A DNA stretch of 24,227 bases from CAZHMN01 sp964533705 (GCA_964533705.1 CAZHMN010000043.1:1-24227), one strand, 5' to 3'; counted from the first letter of the stretch, positions 1 to 8,271 are shown. Program-made: numbers and translations. Notes: generated by a model not told the origin, from the sequence alone.

Positions 1-107
1 TGTATTTTAAATATGTGCTGCATGTCTGATTCTGGTTTCGCGGCAGCGATGATTGGGAACTCATCGCTGCAGATTCTATCGAGGTTTTCGTCCCCGATGG
101 AGAATAT

Positions 108-2075
108 ATGGCGATCTTTTTCGATCCGACAACCGAATCACTCGGCTTCGTTGATCCCACAGAAGAACTCTCCGCTGTCCAGATGGCTGCCATCGAGAGA
201 GCTCCGGCCTGGCTGCGCGCTGATCTTTACGACAATTTCACCCGTTTTTTGTATTCCTTCCAGGCCGATTCCGTGGCTCAGGAGATCCTGGACGCACCGG
301 ATCCGTACGTTGATGAGATTGCTTTTCAGGCGGCGCATATCGCTCCTGGGGTGCTGGGGTGTATGTTCCTGCAGCTTTTACTCGAGAATGCCCGGGGCAT
401 TTACAGCGCCGATAGCGTTCTAGATTATGTTGAAATCGTTGACTACGGCGATTCCAATGATGACGACTACTATTCCACTGCGCTCTATCGCGTTATCGAG
501 GAAAGCGGCGATACTGTGAACGTCGAAATCGACCGGGAAACGTACTACTGGTACATCGTTCACCCCAAATTGTCCGACGAAATGCCCACCTACATCAATC
601 CAGCAAACGGACAGGAAGCCGCCCCTCCCACCGGAGTTTTCTGGCGAGATTACCTGTGGAACCATGCCGATCCCGGCTATCCGCTGCTCTCCGAGCAGTT
701 TGAAGGGTGCGAATTCCTCTGGGCGCACCTGACCAATACCGCGGGTCCCGCCAATGGCGCCGTCGGCGAGGTCAATGACTGGATCAACAGCGTGATGACC
801 TTCGGTGCCGGCTTAGAAAGGCCCCTTCAACCGGTGAGAATCTACTTCCTCCATCGCGGGAATTGCGGGGAATTCTCCGATATCACCGCAGCCGCCGGGC
901 GCATTGCTCTCATTCCCACCATTTGCACAACCAACTACTGTGAAGATCACACCTGGAACGAATTCTGGGATAGGGAATGGATCGCCTGGGAACCGGTCAA
1001 CACCTACGTTAACAGCCCGCTGGTTTACGAGAACGGTTGGGGAAAAGTGATCTCCGCCGTGTTCAACTGGCGAGGCGACGGTTACGTCTGGACGGTAACG
1101 GATCGCTACAGCGAGGGCGTCTGCACGCTGAACGTCACCATCTACGATGCCCTGGGAAAACCGGCGGACGGTCAGGTGATCACCATTCAGAGCGATGCCG
1201 TCGGGGGCGGGTATTATGACGCCACCTGGGGGATTACCAATTCGCTGGGGCATGCTTCCATCATCCTCGGCGATAATCAGGATTTCCAACTGCGGATTGA
1301 GGGACCCTTAGGCAGCTATCCCGCATTCGGCACGGTTTCTGTCATAACCAATTCACAGGCGGGAGCGGTCTACGAGTGGGAGCATACCATGTCCATGTCT
1401 TCGCCGGATCTGGAGATATCCCAGGCACCCGACTATCCCAACCCGCTGGATACATATCTGATGGAAATTGAATATGAATGCGAATACGAGACCGCCTATG
1501 GCAGCTACTTCAATAATAACGAATTCGCCAAAAAAATGGATACCGGTTTAACCGATTTCTTTGTCGTTAACCAGGGGAACTATGTGAACTACGTGGCGTT
1601 TCTACCGGCTCAGGGTTTCGCCATCGAGGAAGACGTCTCTTCGGGAAGCGTTAGCTATACCTTGCCGACGGATGAGACTTGGTATGCCGTTTTCTCTTCC
1701 CGCGAGCTTTGCAAGAACTATCCGCGGATTCGTGCAGCAGTTAATATATACCGCAATAGCGCCGCTGCTAAGGAGGCCCCATCAACGAGTCTTCCCGCAA
1801 GTTATTCTCTGAGCATTCCCTATCCCAATCCTTTCAACAGCGCAACGGCGATAACGTTTGCCACGCCTTTTACTGAAAATGTAAAAATCGCGATCCACAA
1901 TTTGCTGGGTCAGCAGATCGCGGTTATAGCCGACGATTTCTACGCTCCGGGAGTGTATACGATCCAGTGGAACGGTCGCACGGATGAGGGAAATCCCGTC
2001 GCTTCAGGGACTTACATTGTGAAGATGACTTCGGGGAAGAAACGGCTTATCCAGAAGGTTTGTTTTATGCAGTAA
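108..2075 (+). CDS. Secreted transglutaminase-like protein with C-terminal sorting domain (5' end doubtful)
   Basis: The 655-residue frame carries a transglutaminase-like core: Cys253 in GNCGEFS, His281 in EDHTWNEFW and Glu296 in WIAWEPV sit where the Cys-His-Asp triad of the family is expected, so the third member would be Glu instead of Asp. A beta-rich region follows (about 335-430), and the last 85 residues form a FlgD/Por-type sorting domain (YPNPFNS near 576, LLGQ, ASGTYIVKM), which implies export across the outer membrane. No signal peptide is visible at the chosen ATG, although GGAG at 99-102 gives it a plausible ribosome binding site. The frame is open upstream to position 30 with protein-like codons but no start codon, and a TGA lies at 27-29. 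The true N-terminus is therefore probably lost through a frameshift, an assembly error or decay. The role, cross-linking or proteolysis of extracellular protein, is unknown. Confidence 0.75.
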   Translation: MAIFFDPTTESLGFVDPTEELSAVQMAAIERAPAWLRADLYDNFTRFLYSFQADSVAQEILDAPDPYVDEIAFQAAHIAPGVLGCMFLQLLLENARGIYSADSVLDYVEIVDYGDSNDDDYYSTALYRVIEESGDTVNVEIDRETYYWYIVHPKLSDEMPTYINPANGQEAAPPTGVFWRDYLWNHADPGYPLLSEQFEGCEFLWAHLTNTAGPANGAVGEVNDWINSVMTFGAGLERPLQPVRIYFLHRGNCGEFSDITAAAGRIALIPTICTTNYCEDHTWNEFWDREWIAWEPVNTYVNSPLVYENGWGKVISAVFNWRGDGYVWTVTDRYSEGVCTLNVTIYDALGKPADGQVITIQSDAVGGGYYDATWGITNSLGHASIILGDNQDFQLRIEGPLGSYPAFGTVSVITNSQAGAVYEWEHTMSMSSPDLEISQAPDYPNPLDTYLMEIEYECEYETAYGSYFNNNEFAKKMDTGLTDFFVVNQGNYVNYVAFLPAQGFAIEEDVSSGSVSYTLPTDETWYAVFSSRELCKNYPRIRAAVNIYRNSAAAKEAPSTSLPASYSLSIPYPNPFNSATAITFATPFTENVKIAIHNLLGQQIAVIADDFYAPGVYTIQWNGRTDEGNPVASGTYIVKMTSGKKRLIQKVCFMQ

Positions 2076-2218
2076 CCGGTCGCCGTAGGAGGGGAAGTAG
2101 ATTAAGAGTTGCGCTCGATTCAGCTCGATCTCGTTGCCGGTTTCTACAGTGGAAAGACTGCTAAAAGCATCCTGTTGTTTTTATTATGCTTAGAGAACAT
2201 AGAAATTTCAAATATCCC

Positions 2219-2247
2219 TTGACTTTTTTTTCACAAAGAGTTATATT
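2219..2247 (+). promoter_or_regulatory. Sigma70-like promoter
   Basis: TTGACT (2219-2224) and TATATT (2242-2247) are separated by 17 bases, and a T tract fills part of the spacer. Transcription would start near 2254, about 450 bases before the first gene of the ABC operon, so the RNA would include the structured segment at 2300-2379. Three other promoter candidates in this window share the same TATATT -10 box. Confidence 0.6.
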
Positions 2248-2253
2248 AATAGC

Positions 2254-2379
2254 GAAATATAAGGCAAAAAAAACAAGCATCGTGATTATAAGCATGCTTA
2301 AATCCACTTGAGGTCCTCAGTCGCTCCGGTCCAGGAGTGATTGTGAAGAAGTCAAATGGGCGCCCTCAGGTGGATTTTT
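2254..2379 (+). ncRNA. Candidate small RNA or transcription attenuator
   Basis: Downstream of the promoter, 2300-2313 pairs with 2364-2377 in a 14-bp stem containing one G-U pair and followed by a T run (2375-2379). Inside it, 2319-2327 pairs with 2334-2342 around the loop GGTCCA. A 9-bp hairpin inside a 14-bp closing stem that ends in T5 fits either an independent RNA of about 125 nt with a terminator, or an attenuator/riboswitch-like leader of the ABC operon. I do not recognise a known riboswitch consensus (no THI-box, SAM or cyclic-di-GMP motif) or SRP/6S RNA. Confidence 0.4.
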
Positions 2380-2600
2380 GAAGATCGTTCCTCATTTATC
2401 CCCTTGATGCCGCTCCCGCGGACGTCCCCATAAATCCATCCTGTTTTCCCGCCCGTTTGACCCCTTGACGCTGACCAGAAAAGATCCAAAACTGTGACCG
2501 GTATTGCTCAGGTACGTAGGCGCTGTCTTGCCATACCCTGTTCGAAACTGGCCTTCAAGCAATCTGTATGTCGGTTGCTTGTTTGATCCGAAACGACAAC

Positions 2601-2620
2601 ATTGTGAAATATCCCACAAT
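2601..2620. promoter_or_regulatory. Inverted repeat, possible operator of the ABC operon
   Basis: ATTGTG and CACAAT form a perfect 6-bp inverted repeat around an 8-base spacer, about 80 bases before the start of the binding-protein gene. Size and symmetry fit a dimeric repressor site. No second copy was found near the MarR gene, so the regulator is unknown. Confidence 0.3.
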
Positions 2621-2701
2621 TTATAGGGCTATTTGAGTCTGGCAATTTTCGACTGAAATCGCGTATATCGAAATTGAATCAACAACCGATGGAGGCGTTT
2701 T

Positions 2702-3838
2702 ATGCATCACACAACAAAGCTTGTCATCACATTGGCATTCACGCTGATGGTCTCATCGCTCCTCTGCACGGTTCATGCTGGAGATCCGCCGGTGCTGAAA
2801 GTCGGCCACGTCGGCCACGATCATCACACCGCGCTCTACGTCGCGGCTTTGAACGGGGATATGTTCAAGAAGGATTACGGATTGTATCTGAAAGAGGTGC
2901 GGCCTAAGCAACTGTACCAGCTCTATGATGGTGATGAATTGGTCTGTGAGTTGGAACTGTTCAAGGCCGGTGGAGGGTCGAAAATGCCCACAGCCATGGA
3001 TCAGGGCATGTTCGACGTTGGGTTCGGTGGCGTTGCCGCCGTCGCCTTCCACGTTGATAAGGGCCGCCCCATGAAGATCATATCGCCACTCCACAGCAAG
3101 GGGGACATGCTCGTGGTCAGCGCAGATTTAGCGCCCAATAATTGGGACGAATTCGTAGAATTTACCAAGAATCGAAAGGAGCCGTTAAGGGTGGGCTTTA
3201 AAGCTCCCAAAGCGATTGCCCTGCTGATCTTCCAGGCTGCTCTGGACGAGGTCGGCGTGAGCTACACTCATGACGCAAGCAAACGGGATGCCGATATATT
3301 GTTCATTAACATGAAAGGAGCGGGTCATCTAAATCCCGGTTTGCAGAATGACATCATTGACGCCTACGTGTGCAACAATCCCTTTTGCGCCATTGCCGAA
3401 GAAAAAGGCATGGGCCGCTGCATCGCCGATCTGAACGATCTGCCTCCGGGATTGTGGAAGGATCACCCCTGCTGCATGATCGCGGCGATGGACGATGTTA
3501 TCGAGAAAAAACGGGATCTGGTCGTCAAGTTCCTGGAATTGATCACCATCGCCACCGACTACATGAACGAGAACCCTGATATCGCCATCCAATCCGCCTC
3601 TCAATGGATCGGAACGTCGCTGGAGGTGGAGAAGAAATCAATTCCCACATCGAGCTACCTGACCGATCCCAATGAAGTCTGGATGAAGGGGATTCACACC
3701 TGGGTAAAGACGATGGAAGATTTGGGCCATATCAAGGGTCAATTGGCTGGTAAAACCAATGAGGAAATAAATGAACTTCTGCTCGACCTCTCCCTCATTA
3801 ATGAAGCCAGAGCCAACGTTGCCGCGAGAAGGAAATAG
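2702..3838 (+). CDS. NMT1/TauA-type ABC transporter substrate-binding protein
   Basis: The 378-residue protein starts with a clear signal peptide (hydrophobic core 7-22, probable cleavage after VHA at 26), so it is periplasmic or membrane-attached. The mature part has the layout of the NitT/TauT family binding proteins (NMT1-like): a first strand at VLKVGHVG, a FDVGFGGVAAVAF segment near 104-116 and a second lobe ending in helical turns. Next to it are a TauC/SsuC-type permease and an SsuB-type ATPase, and the permease start overlaps its last 68 bases, so it is the receptor of that importer. GGAGG at 2691-2695 sets the start. Unusual features are a histidine cluster (His36, 39, 41, 42) at the expected ligand mouth and five cysteines between 224 and 258. 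The ligand cannot be read; with an aromatic-degradation island nearby, an aromatic acid is one possibility. Confidence 0.85.
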   Translation: MHHTTKLVITLAFTLMVSSLLCTVHAGDPPVLKVGHVGHDHHTALYVAALNGDMFKKDYGLYLKEVRPKQLYQLYDGDELVCELELFKAGGGSKMPTAMDQGMFDVGFGGVAAVAFHVDKGRPMKIISPLHSKGDMLVVSADLAPNNWDEFVEFTKNRKEPLRVGFKAPKAIALLIFQAALDEVGVSYTHDASKRDADILFINMKGAGHLNPGLQNDIIDAYVCNNPFCAIAEEKGMGRCIADLNDLPPGLWKDHPCCMIAAMDDVIEKKRDLVVKFLELITIATDYMNENPDIAIQSASQWIGTSLEVEKKSIPTSSYLTDPNEVWMKGIHTWVKTMEDLGHIKGQLAGKTNEEINELLLDLSLINEARANVAARRK

Positions 3839-4688
3839 CCGCAAAACGGCCGCTCCCGGGCTGAAGAGGTTGCCCATCACCTTGCAGGGATTTATACTCC
3901 CGGGTCTTTTTCTAATTGTCTGGGAATTAGGGGCCGTCTGGCTGGATAATCCCGCTTTGGTGCCCAGAGTCACGGCGGTTTTGGCGGTGTTGCTTCATCC
4001 TTTCACTGATTTGGTCGGAACCGGCAGCCTGATCTGGAATACGGTCGTCTCCTTGGTTCGGGTGCTCACTGGATTCGTTGTGGCGGTGGTGGTTTGCGTA
4101 CCCCTCGGTATTTTCATGGGAACCTCCAAAATCCTACACCGGATGGTCAATCCACTGGTGGAAATGTTCAGGCCTTTATGTCCGATAGCCTGGATACCTT
4201 TTGCCATGGCGGTATTCAAGACCACCACCGTTTCACAACTGTTCGGCGTCAGGTACACCGATACCATCCTGGACAGTGTGCAGATCGGCATGATCTTCAT
4301 CATCTTCTGGGGTGGGTTGTTTCCCATACTCTTGAATACGATTCACGGCGTTGCCGGCGTGCGAACATTGTGGACGGAGACGGCGAGGGTGCTCAGCGCC
4401 TCAAAGGCTCAAATTTTCTGGAAGGTAATACTACCCGCCGCCTTACCGGCGATTTTGACCGGTTTGCGTATAGGCGTGGGTATCGCCTGGATGGTGATCA
4501 TCGCCGCCGAGATGCTCCCCGGAGCTGATTCCGGAATCGGATACCTGATCATGTACTCCTACGAGCTGGCCGAAATGCAGATCCTGGTCGCCTGTATGGT
4601 CGTCATTGGCCTGATGGGTCTGGCCCTAAATCGCGGCTTACAAATACTGTCAAATCGAGTATCCCGCTGGAAAGCTCTGGAGCGTTAA
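3771..4688 (+). CDS. NitT/TauT-type ABC transporter permease
   Basis: This is a 305-residue integral membrane protein with about six or seven hydrophobic segments (for example near residues 41-58, 86-112, 172-192, 224-245 and 265-285). The EAA-type cytoplasmic loop that docks the ATPase is visible near 200-230 (TARVLSASKAQIFWKVILP...G). It belongs to the BPD_transp_1 family of SsuC/TauC/NrtB permeases. The ATG at 3771 overlaps the binding-protein gene by 68 bases and is preceded by GAGGA at 3761-3765; an alternative ATG at 3801 lacks a ribosome binding site. Its TAA overlaps the ATG of the ATPase by one base, indicating translational coupling. A short insertion after the WIPFAMAVF segment (residues about 150-165) is slightly longer than in typical members. 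It imports the ligand of the preceding binding protein. Confidence 0.88.
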   Translation: MNFCSTSPSLMKPEPTLPREGNSRKTAAPGLKRLPITLQGFILPGLFLIVWELGAVWLDNPALVPRVTAVLAVLLHPFTDLVGTGSLIWNTVVSLVRVLTGFVVAVVVCVPLGIFMGTSKILHRMVNPLVEMFRPLCPIAWIPFAMAVFKTTTVSQLFGVRYTDTILDSVQIGMIFIIFWGGLFPILLNTIHGVAGVRTLWTETARVLSASKAQIFWKVILPAALPAILTGLRIGVGIAWMVIIAAEMLPGADSGIGYLIMYSYELAEMQILVACMVVIGLMGLALNRGLQILSNRVSRWKALER

Positions 4689-5443
4689 TGATGGAAACTC
4701 TTGAACTGAATGGCCTATCCAAGATCTTCAACACTCCGCCCGACCGGGAAGTCGTAGCCTTAAAAAACGTTGACCTCCAGATCGCATCGGGCGAATTTGT
4801 CGCCGTCATCGGTCCGACAGGCTGCGGTAAGACCACGCTGCTTCGCATCATAGCGGGCCTCGAAGCGCCTTCATGCGGTGCCATCCTCCTGGATGGTAAG
4901 CCGGTTATTGATCTGCACCGGATCAGTACCCTCGTCTTTCAGCAGTATTCGCTCTTTCCCTGGCTCGACGTTCTGGGCAACGTGGCTTTTCCCATGGAGA
5001 TGAAGGGAATCCACAAGAAGGAGCGCTTGAAAAGGGCAGAAGAATACATCGCTCTGGTCGGGTTAACCGCATTCGAAAAGGCTAAGCCTTACGAGCTGTC
5101 CGGTGGTATGCAGCAGCGTGTGGCCATCGCCCGAGCACTGGCTCACGATCCGGAAGTTCTGCTGATGGACGAACCCTTTGGAGCTCTCGATGAGCGAACC
5201 CGCCATCGCCTGCAGAAAATACTGTTGCAGATCTGGCAGGAAAAACGCAAGACCATCCTCTTCGTTACCCATAACATTGACGAAGCTATCTATCTGGCCG
5301 ATAGAATTATCATTATGGCGACGGAACCCGGACGCATCGTGGCACAGAAAAAGGTTTCGCTGGGAAGACCACGAGATCGGTTAGCCGAAAAATTTACTAA
5401 AATTCATCTCGAAATCCGAAACATCATAGAACAATCGGCCTGA
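4688..5443 (+). CDS. NitT/TauT-type ABC transporter ATP-binding protein
   Basis: The 251-residue ATPase has every expected nucleotide-binding motif: Walker A GPTGCGKTT (42-50), Q-loop (85-86), signature LSGGMQQR (137-144), Walker B VLLMDEP (157-163), D-loop and the switch histidine in FVTHNIDEA (195). Length and motif spelling match the SsuB/TauB/NrtD subfamily. The start overlaps the permease stop (TAATG), with a second ATG three bases later. It powers import by the permease in a dimer at the inner face of the cytoplasmic membrane. The next gene follows after 64 bases on the same strand and may be cotranscribed. Confidence 0.9.
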   Translation: MMETLELNGLSKIFNTPPDREVVALKNVDLQIASGEFVAVIGPTGCGKTTLLRIIAGLEAPSCGAILLDGKPVIDLHRISTLVFQQYSLFPWLDVLGNVAFPMEMKGIHKKERLKRAEEYIALVGLTAFEKAKPYELSGGMQQRVAIARALAHDPEVLLMDEPFGALDERTRHRLQKILLQIWQEKRKTILFVTHNIDEAIYLADRIIIMATEPGRIVAQKKVSLGRPRDRLAEKFTKIHLEIRNIIEQSA

Positions 5444-5507
5444 TGAAATGAATCAATTTTAAATAACGCCTGAAAAACACATCGAAAAAACTGAGAGGAG
5501 AGAGGAA

Positions 5508-6389
5508 ATGAAAAAGTTCGTAACGGGGATCATTCTGATCGCATGCTTCTGCGTTTTTATCTTGCCGCAAGCTGATGCTCAAGTGTTGTGGCGCAGCGCT
5601 AAAACTATGAAAAAGGGTTCAGTTATCGCTATGGCACAGTGGTACTACATGGATTTCGCCAAAGTCTATGACACGACGGAAGGAGAATGGAAAGACGAGG
5701 ATAACGATTATTTGAAGTGGGGTTTCGAGACCATGTTCGGTTACGCTGTCACGGATCGCTGGGAAGTGATGCTGCACATCCCCATCAGGTTTCACAGTTT
5801 TGAAAAACCAGACCTGGACGAGAGCAACTCAGGGGTCGGGGATATCTTCTTCAAAACCCGCTACAGCGTTCTGCCCTGGGCGAAGGATAAACATGGTCTT
5901 GCCTTCCTGGGCTCAGTAAGATTCGGTACGGGTGAGTACGACAATCCATATTCCTTCTGTAACTGCGGGGACGGTTCCACCGATTTTGGTCTGGGTGGTA
6001 TCTTTTCGACAGCCTGGATAAAGAACTTTCGGGGCCATCTGAAGCTGAACTACTGGATTAACGGTGAAGGCAAGGATCATAATGACGTCACATATACAGT
6101 GGGCAATGAGGTGAGATTCATCGGCAAGGTGGATTATAACTTCCACAAAAAATTCATGGGCTTCATGACCTATATCTTCTATAACCAGGCAGAGAAAGAA
6201 GATGAGGACGGCAATAAGATCGAGAACTCCGACAAGACGCGCCATAACTTTGTGCTCGGCGGTTTATGGAAACCCCAGAAAGGTCTGTTCATCCGGCCCA
6301 AAATCGTGCTGCCGCTGGGTGGCGAAAACGGTCGTAACTTTGGTTTCAAGCCAGTATTAGACGTCTGGTACATTTTCAAACTTCTCTAA
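5508..6389 (+). CDS. Outer-membrane beta-barrel protein, phenol MetA-pathway-like channel
   Basis: The 293-residue protein has a signal peptide (core about 5-20, cleavage near ADAQ at 25). The rest is a series of alternating amphipathic strands rich in aromatic residues, ending in a terminal strand with aromatic residues (VLDVWYIFKLL), as expected of an outer-membrane barrel. The layout (WEVMLHIPIRF, GVGDIFFKTRYSVLP, FLGSVRFGTG) resembles the MetA-pathway of phenol degradation / outer-membrane transporter family, often found next to aromatic catabolic genes. The start has a strong AGAGGAGAGAGGAA ribosome binding site. It lies 64 bases after the ABC ATPase, so it may be the outer-membrane step of the same uptake route; two cysteines in SFCNCGDG probably sit in a loop. 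A bidirectional terminator follows. Substrate unknown. Confidence 0.65.
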   Translation: MKKFVTGIILIACFCVFILPQADAQVLWRSAKTMKKGSVIAMAQWYYMDFAKVYDTTEGEWKDEDNDYLKWGFETMFGYAVTDRWEVMLHIPIRFHSFEKPDLDESNSGVGDIFFKTRYSVLPWAKDKHGLAFLGSVRFGTGEYDNPYSFCNCGDGSTDFGLGGIFSTAWIKNFRGHLKLNYWINGEGKDHNDVTYTVGNEVRFIGKVDYNFHKKFMGFMTYIFYNQAEKEDEDGNKIENSDKTRHNFVLGGLWKPQKGLFIRPKIVLPLGGENGRNFGFKPVLDVWYIFKLL

Positions 6390-6420
6390 TAGCCGAATAG
6401 AATTTACCATAAGAATAAAA

Positions 6421-6449
6421 AGCGACCACCTTTGGTCGCTTTTTTATTT
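6421..6449. terminator. Bidirectional intrinsic terminator between convergent genes
   Basis: AGCGACCA (6421-6428) pairs with TGGTCGCT (6433-6440) around a 4-base loop. T5 follows on the plus strand, and an A tract precedes it that acts as a T tract on the minus strand. It lies between the plus-strand barrel gene and the end of the minus-strand kelch gene and can serve both. Confidence 0.9.
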
Positions 6450-6468
6450 GCTGATTTGAAACGATCCT

Positions 6469-8142
6469 TTACTTCATCAAAACCATCTTCCCATATATTA
6501 TAGTCGGGGTCGCCGAGCTAAGCCCCCCTTCGAGGCCTGATCCCGACAAGGCCAGTCGGTACAGGTACACACCCGACGCCAAGTGAGAACCATTAAACAT
6601 CACCTCATGCATTCCCGCATCCCGCCAACCATTCACCAATTCAGCCACCAAACACCCTGTTACATCATAAACCGTCAGGTTTACGAAGCTGACTGCTGAT
6701 AGCCGATAGCTGATAGCTGTCGTCGGGTTAAACGGATTGGGATAGTTGCCGATCAAAGCAAAGTCAGAGGGATAATTCCCGGTAAGCGTTTCAGCGATTT
6801 GTTCGAAGCCTTCACCGGTGCATTCCCAGCCGTCGATAATCGTTCCATCACCATCAGCCAGTTTCTCGAAAGCGAAGCTGTCAGACGACCAGACTCCATT
6901 CGGATAGCTGCCGACGTAACCCCAGTAGCCGTAAGTTCCCGACGGAGCGCCGGCGGGTACGGATTGCGTGCGATTGCGGTCTATACTTGCGCTTCCGGGC
7001 AGGGTTAGGTCAACGGGTCCAAGGAGTGGCCCATAGAAGCTGCCATTGGGTAGTTCCGCCATAATCCAGGCGTCGAAGGTAGCGGGCCCGGTTTCGTTGT
7101 TGGTCAGAGCGACGTTGAAATCAAACGAACCGCCGGACGCAGGAATCTGGATGGGCGGATTGATCGGAGTAAGAGTAATAGATACGTCATACGTCACCCC
7201 ACCGGGAAAACCCGAACCTCGGTAGGTGTCTGCCGTTGAGCTAAAGGCATATATACTGGTCAGTCCCCCGGCGTTGATGACTTTGTCCGGGGGTACGAAG
7301 CAGACGCTGTTGCGGCCCCGTGCTGCCGGCATGGGGGTTTCCTGCGTCCAGGTATCGGTCATGGGATCATAAACCTGCACCGCATCAGTTCCCGTCCAGG
7401 CCATGTAATTGCTGCCACCTCCCACCGAGAAGATCAGGTCGCCGTTGGAAACGACGCTGGAATTGCAGAAATTGACCGGTACAGGCACGCTCGCTTTTAC
7501 CGTCCAGGTATTGTTATCCGGATTGTACTCATAAAGTGCATCGTCCGCATTGGTGCCCCCAACGACGTAAAACTTGCCGTTGACACAGGTTCCCCCGGCA
7601 TAACGGTTGGCGATGGGTAGATCAGCGATCGCAGTCCAGGTATCCGCTGCAATGTCATAACGATAGGCGTTGGTTACGCCGGGCGAGGGATTGCCTCCCG
7701 CGCTGTAAATGTAGTTGCCGCCATCCCAGGCAGCAGCGACGCCGCAGGTTTCAATGGGATAATTGGCCACCTGAGTCCAGACTCCAGTGGGGCCGCCTGC
7801 TGTGGGAGTGAATTTCTGCACTTCATTGCCGTAAAGATTACCGTAAGTCCCGTAATTCCGACAGATGAGGTAGACCGCATCGTCAGTAGCCACCCCGGTC
7901 CAGTTGCGCCATCCCAGCGGCGCCGGTGTGGATGCCTCCCATTGTTCGGCGGTGAGATTGAAGGCCTGGGCCAGGTTTTCGAGTTCATCGCCAAAACAGT
8001 AAAAATAATTCCCCAGTGCTCCTCCGCCCCCGCAGGAAAAAGGTCGTAGAGCATCATTCACCTGTGTCCAGGTTACATTTTGGGCCCACACTGATGATAC
8101 CAGCAGGATTCCCGAAACTAAAAAACAAAGATGCTTTTTCAT
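6469..8142 (-). CDS. Secreted kelch-repeat protein with C-terminal sorting domain
   Basis: The 557-residue protein begins with a signal peptide (MKKHLCFLVSGILLVSSVWAQ). The start at 8142 is chosen because GAAGGAAG precedes it and the signal peptide begins there; an in-frame ATG farther upstream would add 29 non-signal residues. Several kelch-type repeats follow (about 40-320: GG-AWDGGNYIYSAGG, YRYDIAADTWTAIADLP, GGTCVNGKFYVVGG, YNPDNNTWTVKASVP, VYDPMTDTWTQETPMP), predicting a beta-propeller. A beta-sandwich-like region (about 330-450) comes next, then a sorting domain (YPNPFNPTT, VYDVTG, ASGVYLYRL, KMVLMK) that directs export through a type IX-like route. Two repeats lie inside the sorting-domain coding region: a heptamer array (6688-6719) and a palindrome (6503-6547) that lengthens the last loop. 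Role unknown; extracellular binding is likely. Confidence 0.85.
   Translation of the reverse strand: MKKHLCFLVSGILLVSSVWAQNVTWTQVNDALRPFSCGGGGALGNYFYCFGDELENLAQAFNLTAEQWEASTPAPLGWRNWTGVATDDAVYLICRNYGTYGNLYGNEVQKFTPTAGGPTGVWTQVANYPIETCGVAAAWDGGNYIYSAGGNPSPGVTNAYRYDIAADTWTAIADLPIANRYAGGTCVNGKFYVVGGTNADDALYEYNPDNNTWTVKASVPVPVNFCNSSVVSNGDLIFSVGGGSNYMAWTGTDAVQVYDPMTDTWTQETPMPAARGRNSVCFVPPDKVINAGGLTSIYAFSSTADTYRGSGFPGGVTYDVSITLTPINPPIQIPASGGSFDFNVALTNNETGPATFDAWIMAELPNGSFYGPLLGPVDLTLPGSASIDRNRTQSVPAGAPSGTYGYWGYVGSYPNGVWSSDSFAFEKLADGDGTIIDGWECTGEGFEQIAETLTGNYPSDFALIGNYPNPFNPTTAISYRLSAVSFVNLTVYDVTGCLVAELVNGWRDAGMHEVMFNGSHLASGVYLYRLALSGSGLEGGLSSATPTIIYGKMVLMK
6503..6547. repeat. Palindromic insertion inside the kelch gene
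   Basis: GTCGGGGTC (6503-6511) and GATCCCGAC (6539-6547) form an inverted repeat with one mismatch. It encodes the Gly/Ser-rich stretch between LYRLALSG and the final KMVLMK, about ten residues more than usual at this point of the sorting domain. It looks like a repeat element inserted in frame. Confidence 0.45.
6688..6719. repeat. Heptamer tandem repeat inside the kelch gene
   Basis: Four and a half copies of a 7-bp unit (GCTGACT, GCTGATA, GCCGATA, GCTGATA, GCTG) lie within the sorting-domain coding region and are read on the minus strand as SYRLSAVS. The unit resembles the GCNGTTA heptamers that flank the four-helix-bundle gene at 18.5 kb. Confidence 0.7.
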
Positions 8143-8184
8143 GGTAGCTTCCTTCAACGAATTATCGAGGTTATCATTAATGAC

Positions 8185-8213
8185 AATATACAGCATTTTT
8201 TTGACTATGTCAA
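8185..8213 (-). promoter_or_regulatory. Sigma70-like promoter of the kelch gene
   Basis: Read on the minus strand, TTGACA (8213-8208) and TATATT (8190-8185) are 17 bases apart. Transcription would start near 8178, leaving a short leader of about 35 bases before the start codon at 8142. Confidence 0.75.
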
Positions 8214-8271
8214 GTGCATAATTCTGCACGGCTACGAATCTTTTTCAATTGTCAATCGGCTCTGTGATTAT

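Larger units (their letters stand above)
2076..2701. other. Long intergenic region between the transglutaminase-like gene and the ABC operon
   Basis: These 626 bases have no convincing gene. They hold a sigma70-like promoter (2219-2247), a structured segment ending in a T run (2300-2379), and an inverted repeat (2601-2620) not far from the ABC-transporter start. A 75-codon minus-strand frame at 2392-2619 has no visible ribosome binding site or family features and was not called. The stretch 2380-2600 holds nothing else I can support. Confidence 0.6.

Noticed and set aside
13..423. 136-codon plus-strand frame at the window start
   Set aside because: It overlaps the transglutaminase-like gene in another frame, shows no family features and reads like a shadow.
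2392..2619. 75-codon minus-strand frame in the intergenic region
   Set aside because: No ribosome binding site, no recognised motif, and it overlaps the candidate operator; probably chance.
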